Below, one piece after another: positions 8,495-17,677 of a stretch of 64,000 nucleotides of DNA; position 1 is the first letter of the stretch; each line of letters starts with the position of its first letter. The DNA comes from Bog-532 sp963742875. Lineage in GTDB: Bacteria > Actinomycetota > Actinomycetes > Streptosporangiales > Streptosporangiaceae. The DNA is taken from the NCBI GenBank assembly GCA_963742875.1, contig CAVUNO010000001.1, forward strand, positions 527,209-591,208. The letters run 5' to 3'. A program made the translations under genes and the position numbers. Below the pieces are notes generated by a model. It saw only the letters and a list, made by a program, of their open reading frames with translations. It was not told where the DNA came from and did no database searches.

Positions 8495-9712
8495 TCAGAC
8501 CGCCAGTTCCTTACGCAGGTTGTCGCCCACGGCCGTCAGAAACTCCTCCGTGGTCAGGAAAGGCGTATCCGGGCCGACAAGCAAGGCCAGGTCCTTGGTC
8601 ATCTGGCCGGCCTCGATGGTCTGCACGCACACACGCTCGAGCACGCGGGCGAAATCAGACACCTCGGGCGTCCCGTCCAGCAGCCCGCGATGGGCGAGGC
8701 CGCGGGTCCACGCGAAGATGGACGCGACCGAGTTGGTCGAGGTGGACTTGCCCTGCTGGTGCTGGCGGAAGTGCCGCGTGACGGTGCCGTGCGCGGCCTC
8801 CGCCTCCAGGGTCTTGCCGTCCGGCGTCATCAGGACGCTGGTCATCAGGCCGAGCGAGCCGAAGCCCTGGGCCACGATGTCGGACTGCACGTCACCGTCG
8901 TAGTTCTTGGTCGCCCACACGATGCCGCCGTCCCACTTGAGGACCTGGGCCACCATGTCGTCGATCAGCCGGTGCTCGTAGGTGATCCCCGCAGCCTCGA
9001 AATCGGCCTTGAATTCGGACTCGAAGATTTCCGCGAACAGGTCCTTGAACCGGCCGTCGTACGCCTTCAGGATCGTGTTCTTGGTGGACAGGTAGAGGGG
9101 GTACCGCCGGTTCAGCGCGTACCGCATCGTCGCCCGGGCGAAGTCGCGGATCGAGTCGTCGAAGTTGTACATGCCCATCGCCACCCCGCCGCCGGTGAAC
9201 TTGGCCACTTCCAGCTCGATCGGGCGGTCGTTGTTGTCCGGCACGTAGGAGATCGTTACCGTACCGGGTCCGGGGACGACAAAATCGGTGGCCTTGTACT
9301 GGTCGCCGTGGGCATGGCGGCCGATGATGATCGGCTTGGTCCAGCCCGGGACGAGCCGAGGAATGTTGGACACGACGATCGGCTCACGGAAGACGACGCC
9401 GCCGAGAATGTTACGGATGGTGCCGTTCGGCGACTTCCACATCTTCTTCAGGCCGAACTCCGTGACCCGGGCCTCGTCCGGCGTGATCGTGGCGCACTTG
9501 ACACCGACCCCGCGGGCTTTGATCGCGTTCGCCGCATCGATCGTCACCTGGTCGTCGGTCATATCCCTGTTCTCGACCGACAGGTCGTAATACTCCAGTT
9601 TGACATCCAGGTACGGCAACAGCAGCTCATCCTTGATGAGCTGCCAGATGATCCGGGTCATCTCGTCGCCGTCGAGCTCGACGACGGGATTCGCCACCTT
9701 GATCTTGGACAT
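8495..9712 (-). CDS. icd: isocitrate dehydrogenase (NADP+), dimeric type
   Basis: Oxidative decarboxylation of isocitrate to 2-oxoglutarate. The 405-residue protein starts MSKIKVANPVVELDGDEMTR, typical of the dimeric class shared with eukaryotes and several bacteria. Visible elements include the ATITPDEARV region, the IIIGRHAHGDQYKATDF loop, the Mg-binding Asp cluster around MVAQVLKWDGG followed by YDGDVQSD, and the AHGTVTRHFR phosphate-binding region. It sits between a DUF3017 gene (72 bp upstream) and mdh. The assignment is secure. Confidence 0.96.
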   Translation of the reverse strand: MSKIKVANPVVELDGDEMTRIIWQLIKDELLLPYLDVKLEYYDLSVENRDMTDDQVTIDAANAIKARGVGVKCATITPDEARVTEFGLKKMWKSPNGTIRNILGGVVFREPIVVSNIPRLVPGWTKPIIIGRHAHGDQYKATDFVVPGPGTVTISYVPDNNDRPIELEVAKFTGGGVAMGMYNFDDSIRDFARATMRYALNRRYPLYLSTKNTILKAYDGRFKDLFAEIFESEFKADFEAAGITYEHRLIDDMVAQVLKWDGGIVWATKNYDGDVQSDIVAQGFGSLGLMTSVLMTPDGKTLEAEAAHGTVTRHFRQHQQGKSTSTNSVASIFAWTRGLAHRGLLDGTPEVSDFARVLERVCVQTIEAGQMTKDLALLVGPDTPFLTTEEFLTAVGDNLRKELAV

Positions 9713-9784
9713 GCTTGGTCATTCCCTTCATCTGCTGGCCAGGCCCCTGGTGAGGTTCGCCGGCCACGAAGCTGCCCGCCCCGG

Positions 9785-10639
9785 TCAAGTTGGCGGCAGC
9801 ACGAGTGCGAGCACCAGCAGACCGGCACCGAGGAGGCCGAGTGCTAGCACATCAGCGAACCGCCGCCGGCTGGCGAGCAGTCCCACTGCGCTCTGCGGCA
9901 GGACGAGCCGGGCGATGGCGGCGGCGAGCAGCCCTCCACCGACTACCCCGGCACCGTCGCCGACGGCGTGTGATCCGGTCCAGGCCCACACAATGCCACC
10001 CACCGTGCAGGCCAGCGCCACCAGGTAGGGGACCTGGGCCAGTGCGGCGGCCGCAGAAGGGGCGGCCGCACGGGACGCGGCACGGCCGGGGACCGCGGCG
10101 GGGTGCCGCAGCCCCGGACGGCGGGTGCCGCCCGGACGGGCCGAGGCGGTGCCTGGACCCGGGCTGCGAGGTCCTGGTCCTTCCGAACGGGCCGGGGCGG
10201 GAGCTGGTCCCCGCCTGCGGGGCGCCGATTCGCCCGAACCGGCCGGGGCGGGGCCTGGTCCCCGCCTGCGGGGCGCCGATTCGCCCGAACCGGCCGGGGC
10301 GGGGCCTGGTCCCCGCCTGCGGGGCGCCGATCCGCCCGAACCGGCCGGGGCGGGGCCTGGTCCCCGCCTGCGGAACCCGGTGGGCTCGCCGTAACCGGGC
10401 GCGGCGGGCGGCGGGGGCTCAGGAGCTGGGCCCCACGGGGCGCCGTCGGCACGAGCCGCGTACCGGAGTGCTTCGGCGTCAGCTAGCGCTTCCGCCTCGC
10501 CCGGGGCCGTCCAGGCCGGGCGGTTTCCGCCGGGGCGCCGTCGCGGGAGGGGAGTACCGGGGTGAGGGGTGCCGGAATCGCCCGGGGCATCGGCGGCGCG
10601 GGCGAAGCCGCTGGCCGGCGTGTCCTCGGCATTCCTCAC
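9785..10639 (-). CDS. DUF3017-type membrane protein with repeat-rich N-terminus
   Basis: A 284-residue protein. The C-terminal ~95 residues form about three membrane segments (starting YLVALACTVGGIVWAW, then GGGLLAAAIARLVL, then ALGLLGAGLLVLALVL) and match the small actinobacterial DUF3017 family, usually found near mdh or folD. The N-terminal ~185 residues are Pro/Gly/Arg-rich, low-complexity and built partly from a 17-residue tandem repeat. Function is unknown. It is the first gene of the set leading to icd and mdh. The N-terminal start could lie further downstream, because most homologs have only a short leader before the membrane part. Confidence 0.72.
   Translation of the reverse strand: MRNAEDTPASGFARAADAPGDSGTPHPGTPLPRRRPGGNRPAWTAPGEAEALADAEALRYAARADGAPWGPAPEPPPPAAPGYGEPTGFRRRGPGPAPAGSGGSAPRRRGPGPAPAGSGESAPRRRGPGPAPAGSGESAPRRRGPAPAPARSEGPGPRSPGPGTASARPGGTRRPGLRHPAAVPGRAASRAAAPSAAAALAQVPYLVALACTVGGIVWAWTGSHAVGDGAGVVGGGLLAAAIARLVLPQSAVGLLASRRRFADVLALGLLGAGLLVLALVLPPT
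10190..10380 (-). repeat. 51-nt tandem repeat in the DUF3017 gene
   Basis: Three nearly identical 51-nt units plus a divergent fourth encode the 17-residue motif RRRGPGPAPAGSGESAP. DNA identity between units is almost complete, which suggests recent expansion or ongoing slippage. The unit is a multiple of three, so copy-number change would not break the frame. Confidence 0.9.
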
Positions 10640-10831
10640 CGCTGCTCCTGCACAGGCTGCCTCCCGGGCTACTTGCTGGCAGTTTACCGGCGCATTAAAT
10701 GATCAATGGCCGAAGCTCCGCCGTGTGCCCGGCCGATCTCGGACCGTGCATGGCGGACGGTAGGCCGGGCCTGTGCCGGGTAACTAACAGGTGATGGATA
10801 ACTCACGGCTCCGATAGGCGGGAGGCCCGTT

Positions 10832-11482
10832 GTGGATATGCCTTACATCCGCGTCGAGGACAGCGGCGAGGTCGTGTCACTCACCGGCGAGGTGACCACG
10901 GTCGGGCGCGGCCAGGGCGTGGACGTGCGCCTGAATGATCCGAGCGTGTCGCGCCTGCACGCGGAGATCGTCCGCCGCGGGCCCTACATTTACGTGGTTG
11001 ACCTGGGATTATCACGCAACGGGACGCGGGTGAACGGCCGCCCGGTGGCTCGCCGGGTCCTGGAGGACGGCGATGTGGTGGCGTTCGGCGCGGCACGGTG
11101 CCGGGTCGGCGGGCTGCCCCGCGAGGATCTCCCCCCCGAGGCTGAACTGCGCCGTCCCGCCGTACCGGACCTGACCCGGCGGGAACTCGACGTGCTGGCC
11201 TCCCTGTGCCGCCCCGCGCTGTCGGACGACGCGTTCGTGGCGCCGGCCACGGCCCGGGAGATCGCGGCCGATCTCGTCGTCACAGAGGCGGCCGTCAAGC
11301 AGCACCTGCTGCGCCTTTACCAGAAGTTCCGGATTTCCGGCGGCCTGAACCGGCGGATCCGGCTGGCCAACGAGGTGGTCGCGCTCGGCCTGGTCCGGCC
11401 CGCCGACCAGCCGACGGCCGCCAGGTACGTACCCGAGGGCCGCCTGCCCGCCGACACCGAGGTCACCGGCCGCTGCACCTGA
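10832..11482 (+). CDS. FHA domain - LuxR-type HTH regulator
   Basis: A 216-residue protein joining a phosphothreonine-binding FHA domain (residues ~3-95; motifs TVGRGQG, then SVSRLHAEIVRRG, then GLSRNGTRVNGR) to a C-terminal helix-turn-helix (residues ~110-190). The HTH resembles the LuxR/GerE effector domain: LTRRELDVLASL, then AREIAADLVVTEAAVKQHL and LYQKFRI. The GTG at 10832 is preferred because GGGAGG lies 7 nt upstream; ATG 10838 is possible. It converges on a Ser/Thr kinase gene with only 4 bp between stops. The obvious inference is a transcription factor that binds phosphorylated kinase or another phosphoprotein. The target genes are unknown. Confidence 0.82.
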   Translation: MDMPYIRVEDSGEVVSLTGEVTTVGRGQGVDVRLNDPSVSRLHAEIVRRGPYIYVVDLGLSRNGTRVNGRPVARRVLEDGDVVAFGAARCRVGGLPREDLPPEAELRRPAVPDLTRRELDVLASLCRPALSDDAFVAPATAREIAADLVVTEAAVKQHLLRLYQKFRISGGLNRRIRLANEVVALGLVRPADQPTAARYVPEGRLPADTEVTGRCT

Positions 11483-11486
11483 CGGG

Positions 11487-13280
11487 TCAGCCCAGGCGGG
11501 AGGGGCCCACGCCGAAGTGCGGCAGCGTGAAGTGCGGCGGCGTGAAGTGCGGCAGATGCAGCAGGATGCTCACGTCCGGCTGGCGCGGCAGCATGAAGCC
11601 GAGGTTGGGCCAGTACAGCGGGGGGTTCGCCGCCGCGGCGGCGACGGCCGCGGCGGCCAGGCAGAACATGACCAGCGTCATGACCGCCGACGACGCCCTC
11701 GTCCGCGCGACCGCGCGGAACAGCCGGTTCATCTCCCGCCGGGGACCGGCCGAGACCGGCCCGATCCCATAGAACGCCACCGCGGCGCCGGCCGCGTACG
11801 ACCCGGCGAGCGTGGTTGAACCGGCGGTGCTCACGACGAGCGTCCCCGCGAACACGACCGCGGCGACCAGGGCCGCGAGCGGGGCGAGCAGGGCCGTGGT
11901 CAGCACGGACCGCGCGATGGCCCAGGGCGCGGTCACCACCCCGACCAGGATGTCGGCGGCGCTCGGGCCGCGCACCGAACGCCGTACGGTCAGGGCGCTC
12001 TGCGCCCGGTCGCCGGCGCGCAGCAGCGTGATGGCGGCGACGGCGCCGATCGTCCCGGCAACCGGCAGCATGACGCTCACCGCGATGGCGACGACCATGA
12101 TGGCCAGGCCGAACAGGGGCGACGGGTGGGCGCGCCGGGACGCCTGGGGGGTCGGCGGGGACGCAGGGCCCGGGCGCACGGCGCCCGCGTCACCACCCCG
12201 GGCAGGCCCGGGCCCATACCCGCCGCCCTGGACGGAGCCGTACGGCGCGGCCGTGGCGGGCCGGGGCTGCGCGCCGCGGGCGGGAGCGTACTGGACCGGC
12301 GGCAGCAGGTCGGCGTAATCGGCGGCCCTGATGGGCTGCGGTGCCCTCAGCGCGTGCGGGGCGGCGCCCGCGGAGCCGTAGGCGCCCGCGGCGGCGGCGC
12401 CGGGGGCACCGTACGCGACGCCGTTGCCGGGGACCGGGGCCTGGGTGGTGGCGCCGCGCAGCACCGGCGGCCCCTCGGCCAGGCCGGGGGACGCGCACTG
12501 GGCGGTCAGCCACGCCGCGGTGGGGCGGCTCCGCGGGTCGCGGCTCAGCGCCGCCGACACCAGCTGGGCGAGCGGCCCCGGGATGCCCGCGAGGTCGGCG
12601 TTGCCCTGGACGATGCGGTAGAAGATGTTCTCGAACGACCCGCTGCCGAACGGCGGCCGCCCGGTGGCGGCGTAGGCGATGGTGGCGCCCCAGGAATGGA
12701 CGTCAGACGCCTGGCTGCTGGGCTGGCCCTCGATCACCTCGGGGGCCAGGAAGCCGGGCGTCCCCATGAACATGCCGGTCTGGGTGAGCCTCGTCGCGTC
12801 GCCGGTGTGGGCGATGCCGAAGTCGATGACGACTGGATCGCCGTCGTGCAGCATCACGTTGCCCGGCTTGAGGTCACGGTGAACCACGCCGGCCGCGTGC
12901 ACGTCCACCAGGGCCTGGGCCAGCCCGCGGGCCAGCCGCTCGAGGGCCCACGGCGGGAGCGGCCCCTGCTGGCGCACTACGTCGTCCAGGGTGTGACCGG
13001 GTACGTACCGGGTGACGATGTATGGGAACTTCCCGGTGACGTCGGCGTCGAGCACCTCGGCGACGTAGGGGCTGCGGACCCGCCGCATCACCTCCACCTC
13101 GCGGGCCAGCCTGCGGCGGGCGTTCGGCTCCTCCGCGACCCGGGGGTGCAGGACCTTGACCGCGACCATCCGGCGTTCCCGGTCGCGGGCCAGGTACACC
13201 GCTCCCATGCCGCCTTCGCCGATCCGCTCACGCAAGCGGTACGGCCCGAGCCTGTCCGGTATCCGGTCCTGTGCGGCCAT
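11487..13280 (-). CDS. membrane Ser/Thr protein kinase (PknB-like) with unusual C-terminus
   Basis: Hanks-type kinase of about 597 residues. The catalytic domain covers residues ~10-270: glycine loop GEGGMGAVYLARD, Lys in VAVKVLH, catalytic HRDLKPGN and metal-binding VIDFGIAH. A Pro/Ala/Gly/Tyr-rich linker (~280-390) leads to four or five hydrophobic segments (for example LFGLAIMVVAIAVSVMLPVA and VMTLVMFCLAAAAVAAAA) and a short tail rich in PHF motifs (LPHFTPPHF). There are no PASTA or other sensor repeats, so it differs from PknB proper. ATG 13280 was chosen; GTG 13286 is two codons earlier. The convergent FHA-HTH gene is a likely partner. Confidence 0.88.
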   Translation of the reverse strand: MAAQDRIPDRLGPYRLRERIGEGGMGAVYLARDRERRMVAVKVLHPRVAEEPNARRRLAREVEVMRRVRSPYVAEVLDADVTGKFPYIVTRYVPGHTLDDVVRQQGPLPPWALERLARGLAQALVDVHAAGVVHRDLKPGNVMLHDGDPVVIDFGIAHTGDATRLTQTGMFMGTPGFLAPEVIEGQPSSQASDVHSWGATIAYAATGRPPFGSGSFENIFYRIVQGNADLAGIPGPLAQLVSAALSRDPRSRPTAAWLTAQCASPGLAEGPPVLRGATTQAPVPGNGVAYGAPGAAAAGAYGSAGAAPHALRAPQPIRAADYADLLPPVQYAPARGAQPRPATAAPYGSVQGGGYGPGPARGGDAGAVRPGPASPPTPQASRRAHPSPLFGLAIMVVAIAVSVMLPVAGTIGAVAAITLLRAGDRAQSALTVRRSVRGPSAADILVGVVTAPWAIARSVLTTALLAPLAALVAAVVFAGTLVVSTAGSTTLAGSYAAGAAVAFYGIGPVSAGPRREMNRLFRAVARTRASSAVMTLVMFCLAAAAVAAAAANPPLYWPNLGFMLPRQPDVSILLHLPHFTPPHFTLPHFGVGPSRLG

Positions 13281-13379
13281 CGCCACACCAGACTACGGGG
13301 CCTGCGCAAGAATACCGAAGCGATCGGGCACGCGCAGGTCAGAGACGTCCGATCGGCCGGGCCAGCGGCCGCGGAGCCC

Positions 13380-13790
13380 TCAGCTTCCCGCGACCAGCTT
13401 GCGCAGCGCCTGGGCAGCGATGGCGTTGCGCTCCGCGTGCGTGACGAGCGCGGCCGCCAGCGCGGCCGTCCACTCCTGCAGCGGAACCGGCGTCCGGGAA
13501 AGCACCACCCCGCGGACCTCCCGGCAGATCTCCGCGGCGGGCTGCCCGGCGCTGACGCTGAGCGTCATGACCTGGTCGCCGAGCCGGACGACCACCCCGG
13601 ACACCTCGCCGGGGCGGCCGCGCATCCGGTCCGACGCCGTCCGTTTACGGTCCACCGTGACGGTGCCCGGCGGCAGCGCGTCACTGAGGGACTCAGACAG
13701 AACCCGCGCGTAGATCGCCACGTCGGCGCTGTCGGCCCGCAGGGCCGCCGCCACCAGGTCGAGGGAGAGAGCATCATCCGATTCGGTCAT
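13380..13790 (-). CDS. conserved hypothetical protein (136 aa)
   Basis: A soluble protein of 136 residues starting MTESDDALSLDLVAAALR, with alternating helical and beta segments (RGRPGEVSGVVVRLGDQVMTL) and a helical C-terminus (EWTAALAAALVTHAERNAI). I know similar short proteins in actinobacteria but no function. Its ATG lies 3 nt after the enoyl-CoA hydratase stop, so it is co-translated with that gene, and the kinase gene starts about 100 bp further down. Charge and leucine pattern suggest a cytosolic alpha/beta protein. Confidence 0.65.
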   Translation of the reverse strand: MTESDDALSLDLVAAALRADSADVAIYARVLSESLSDALPPGTVTVDRKRTASDRMRGRPGEVSGVVVRLGDQVMTLSVSAGQPAAEICREVRGVVLSRTPVPLQEWTAALAAALVTHAERNAIAAQALRKLVAGS

Positions 13791-13793
13791 GTC

Positions 13794-14573
13794 TCACCGG
13801 CCGCTGAACGTCGCTTTCCCGGGGCCATGCGCCAGGAAGCTGGCCATCCCCGCCTGCTGATCCTCAGTGGCGAACAGCCCGGTGAAGTGCAGCCGCTCGA
13901 TCTCCAGGCCCGCGTCCAGGTCCCGTTCCAGGCCCTGGTCGATGGCCTGCTTGGCGGCGCGCAGCGCCAGCGGTGCCGCACCGCTGTAGCGGTCCGCGAG
14001 GAGCCGGGCCGCCGCGTAGACGTCGGTGTCGGGCACCACCTGGTCGGCCAGGCCAATGCGCAGCGCCTCGACCGCGTCCACGAAGCGCCCACTGAAGACG
14101 AGGTCCTTGGCCCGGGCCGGCCCGATCAGGCGGGGCAGCCGCTGGGTACCGCCGGCCCCGGGGATGATGCCGAGCAGGATCTCCGGCTGGCCGACCTTGG
14201 CGCTCTCGCCCATGACGCGGAAGTCGGCGCACAGGGCCAGCTCCAGGCCACCGCCCAGCGCGAACCCGGTGATCGCCGCGATGACCGGCTTGGGGATCCG
14301 GGCCACGGCCTTGAAGGCGCCCTGGATACCCGCGCCCAGCTCCATGACCCGGGCGTGACTGGCCTCGGCCATCTCCTTGACGTCGGCGCCGGCGGCGAAG
14401 ACCTTCTCGCCGCCGTAGAGGATGACCGCACGGATCTCCGGATCGGCACTCACCTGCGCGGCCGCATTGCCGATCTCGTTCTGCACCTGGCCGTTCAGCG
14501 CGTTCATCGGCGGCCGTTCCAGCTGGATGGTCGCGACGCCCGCCTCGGTCGCTATGCGCACGAAATCACCCAT
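13794..14573 (-). CDS. enoyl-CoA hydratase/isomerase family protein
   Basis: Crotonase-fold enzyme of 259 residues, expected to hydrate 2-enoyl-CoA in fatty-acid oxidation. It shows the family order: RPPMNALNG, oxyanion-hole segment AAGADVKEM, GFALGGGLELALCADF, and the catalytic-Glu region PEILLGIIPGAGGTQRLPR with both Glu positions conserved. This supports hydratase rather than pure isomerase activity. Chain-length preference cannot be read. It precedes the 136-residue gene by 3 nt. Confidence 0.9.
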   Translation of the reverse strand: MGDFVRIATEAGVATIQLERPPMNALNGQVQNEIGNAAAQVSADPEIRAVILYGGEKVFAAGADVKEMAEASHARVMELGAGIQGAFKAVARIPKPVIAAITGFALGGGLELALCADFRVMGESAKVGQPEILLGIIPGAGGTQRLPRLIGPARAKDLVFSGRFVDAVEALRIGLADQVVPDTDVYAAARLLADRYSGAAPLALRAAKQAIDQGLERDLDAGLEIERLHFTGLFATEDQQAGMASFLAHGPGKATFSGR

Positions 14574-14671
14574 TGACAGTCCTCCACTTCATCGCGGTGT
14601 CCCCCCAGCTTTCCCGGGTATCACCCTCTCAGGAAGACCTGGGCTGACGGGAGCCGGCCGGGGCGCACCGC

Positions 14672-17313
14672 TCAGCGGAGGTCGCCGTTGGTCATCCCGG
14701 CCGGTGCGTCCGGCACCGTCACCAGCCCGAGCTCGGCCCGGCTGGCCAGCAGCGGGTGGTAGGGCAGGACGCGGACCGTATAGCCGAACGGGCCCGGCTG
14801 GGTGAGCTCGATCTCGCCGGAGTAGCGCACGGCCATACCTGCCTGCGGCTCACCCGCGTCTGGACCGTCAGGTGACAGCGGGATGAAGGACGGGTCGACC
14901 AGCTCGTCGTGCTCGTTGGCGCGGCCGGAGACTACCTCGACACAGACGTCATCCGGGGTGAGGTCGCCCAGCGCGACCACCGCGCGCACGGTGAGCGGCG
15001 TGCCGAGCTGCGGCTCGCCCGCGTCCGCCTCGACGTGCTCGATGCGCACGGCCGGCCAGGCCATCTCGACCCGGCGCTTCCACGCGGCCAATTTGCGGGC
15101 GGCGCGGTAGGTCCCGCCGTCCGCCAGCGCCCGGGAGGACTTCGTCGCGGGGGCGTACAGCGTGGTGACATAGTCGCGGACCATCCGCTCGGCCGGCACG
15201 CGCGGCCCGAGCGTCCGGAGCGCGTGCCGGATCATGTCGACCCAGCCGTCGGGCACCCCGTCCGTGTCCTGGCGGTAGAACATCGGCGCCACCGAGTTGC
15301 CGAGCAGGTCGTACAGGGCCGACGCCTCCAGCTCATCGCGGCGGTGCGGATCGGGCACGCCGTCGGCGGACGGGATCTCCCAGCCGTTGCCGCCGTCGTA
15401 CCACTCGTCCCACCAGCCGTCACGCACCGACAGGTTCAGGCCGCCGTTCAGCGCCGCCTTCATCCCGGAGGTTCCGCAGGCCTCGAGCGGGCGGAGCGGG
15501 TTGTTCAGCCAGACGTCGCACCCGCGGACCAGGGAGCGGGCCATCTCCATGTCGTAGTCCGGCAGGAAGACGATGCGCCCGCGTACCCGCGGGTCGTCGG
15601 TGAACTGGACCATCTGCTGGATCAGCCGCTTACCGCCCTCGTCGGCGGGATGCGCCTTGCCGGCGATGACGATCTGGATCGGGCATTCCGGGTCGAGCAG
15701 CAACTCGGTGAGCCGGGCCTCATCGTGCAGCATCAGCGTGAGGCGCTTGTAGGACGGGACGCGGCGGGCGAATCCGATGGTCAGCGTGCCCGGGTCGAAC
15801 ACGTCGTCGATCCAGGTCATCTCGGCCTCGCTGGCGCCGCGCTGGCGCCAGGAGACCCGCAGCCGTCTGCGGGTCTGGTCGACCAGGTTCTCCCGCAGCA
15901 CGCGGCGCACGGACCAGATCCTGGCCTCGGGCAGGTCCGCCACGCGTTCCCAGTCCCAGTTCCCGCCTTCGCTCAGCACTTCGGCGCCCGGGTCGGCAAG
16001 CTCGAGCATCTCGCTGGCCACCCAGGTGGCGGGGTGCACGCCGTTGGTGATGGAGCCGATCGGGATTTCGGCCTCCTCGAATCCGGGCCACAGCCCGGAG
16101 AACATCTGCCGGCTCACCGCGCCGTGCAGCTTGCTGACGCCGTTTACCCGCTGCGCGAGCCGCATGCCCATCACGGCCATGTTGAAGACGTGCGGGTCAC
16201 CGCCCGGGTAGGTCTCGGCCCCGAGCGCGAGCACGCGCTCCACCGGTAGCGCGGGGTCGGCGGCGTCCTTGCTGAAGTACCGCTCGATGAGATCGCGGGG
16301 GAAGCGGTCGATGCCGGCCGGGACCGGGGTATGCGTGGTGAACACGGTGCCGGCCCGGCACGCCTCCAGGGCCGCATCGAAGCTGAGGCCGGTGGCGGCG
16401 TAGGTGCGGATGCGCTCCAGGCCGAGGAAACCCGCGTGGCCCTCGTTGGTGTGGAACACCTCGGGCTCCGGGTGCCCGGTGATCTCACAGAACGTCCGGA
16501 CGGCGCGCATGCCGCCGATGCCGAGCAGCAGTTCCTGGCGGAGCCGGTGCTCGGTGCCGCCGCCGTACAGCCGGTCGGTGACCTCGTGCAGGGCCGGTCG
16601 TTGTCCTCCACGTAGGAGTCGAGCAGCAGCAGCGGCACGCGGCCCACCCGGGCCAGCCACACCTGCGCGTGCAGCTGGTGGCCATCGGCCAGGGTGACGG
16701 TGATCCGCACCGGCGTGCCGGCGGCGTCCCGCAGCAGGTCGAGCGGGAGGCCGTTCGGATCGCTGGCCGGGTAGCGCTCGGCCTGCCACCCGTCCGCGGA
16801 CAGCGACTGGGTGAAGTAGCCGTGCCGGTACAGCAGGCCCACGCCGATGAGCGGCACCCCGAGGTCGCTCGCGGCCTTGAGGTGGTCCCCGGCCAGGATG
16901 CCGAGACCACCGGAGTACTGCGGCAGCACCTCGGTGATGCCGTACTCGGGCGAGAAGTAGGCGATCGCGGCGGGCGCCGCGACCAGCGGCCCGGTCCCGA
17001 CGGCCTGCTCGTCGCGGGCCCGCTGGAACCAGCGGGGGCCGGTCAGGTAACCCTCCAGCTGCTGCCTCGCGGCGTTCAGCCGCGCCAGGAAGTCCTGGTC
17101 GGACGCGAGCGCGGCCAAGCGCTCCGGGCGCAGGGCGCTGAGCATGGTGATCGGGTCACCGCCGGACGCTTCCCACGCCTCCGGGTCGATCGACGCGAAC
17201 AGGTCGACGGTCTCGGGATGCCACGACCAGCGGAGATTGAGCATGAGGTCGCGCAGCGGAGCCAGCGGCTCGGGCAGCACGGTGCGGACGGTGAACCGGC
17301 GGATCGCTCTCAC
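14672..17313 (-). CDS. glgP: alpha-glucan (glycogen/maltodextrin) phosphorylase, DUF3417 type, one apparent frameshift near 16592
   Basis: GT35 phosphorylase releasing glucose-1-phosphate from alpha-1,4-glucan, with the N-terminal DUF3417 of the short bacterial class. The first frame carries LMLNLRWSWHPETVDLF, AYFSPEYGI and QYSGGLGILAGDH. The second carries FHTNEGHAGF, SITNGVHPATW, ARRVPSYKR, the PLP-region NNPLRPLEACGTSGMKAALNG and NLSVRDGWWDEW. The frames join if one C is added in the CCC run complementary to 16592-16594 (DNDRPLHEVTDRLYGG), giving about 880 residues. The gene is divergent from glgE, so synthesis and breakdown of the same polymer share one ~360-bp intergenic region. Confidence 0.9.
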
Positions 17314-17677
17314 GAGGAGTGACCCTAACCCGTTTGCGCCGGTACAGGAGAATCGGCCGCCGCTTCCGTGCCGCTTGTCATATCACTGCCTGTCTGCCTG
17401 TCTGCGGTGTTTATCACCTCTGAAAAACACCCCCGATCCTATCGGATAAGCACGTCCTGGCACTCCCTGGCGCACGGCGCCATCTGCGGTGCAGGGATCA
17501 AGGGGCTCAACGGGTGCGGAGCCGCCAGATTTCGTTAATTGTTTGTGACCCGCCGTCGCGGTGACCCCCAAAAGCCGTCACGGGTCCCATTAGGTTCGTC
17601 CGGGCGCATGAATCTCTCCAGCCGGAACGGGGCGCGCAGGGAAGGAAGTTACCGAGCAGCATGGCCGCCGCACTGGC
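17314..17677. promoter_or_regulatory. divergent glgP/glgE intergenic region
   Basis: A 364-bp non-coding region between two oppositely transcribed glucan genes. It contains a perfect 5-bp inverted repeat CCGAT-CCT-ATCGG at 17433-17445, a tandem CTGCCTGT repeat near 17388-17405, and a locally AT-rich stretch near 17528-17550. These could be operator or promoter parts, but no clear -35/-10 pair stands out. No reading frame here looks coding. Confidence 0.45.

Noticed and set aside
12126..14576. 816-codon open frame on the plus strand
   Set aside because: It is antisense to the kinase, the 136-residue gene and the enoyl-CoA hydratase, all with clear family motifs. Long empty antisense frames are expected at this GC content.
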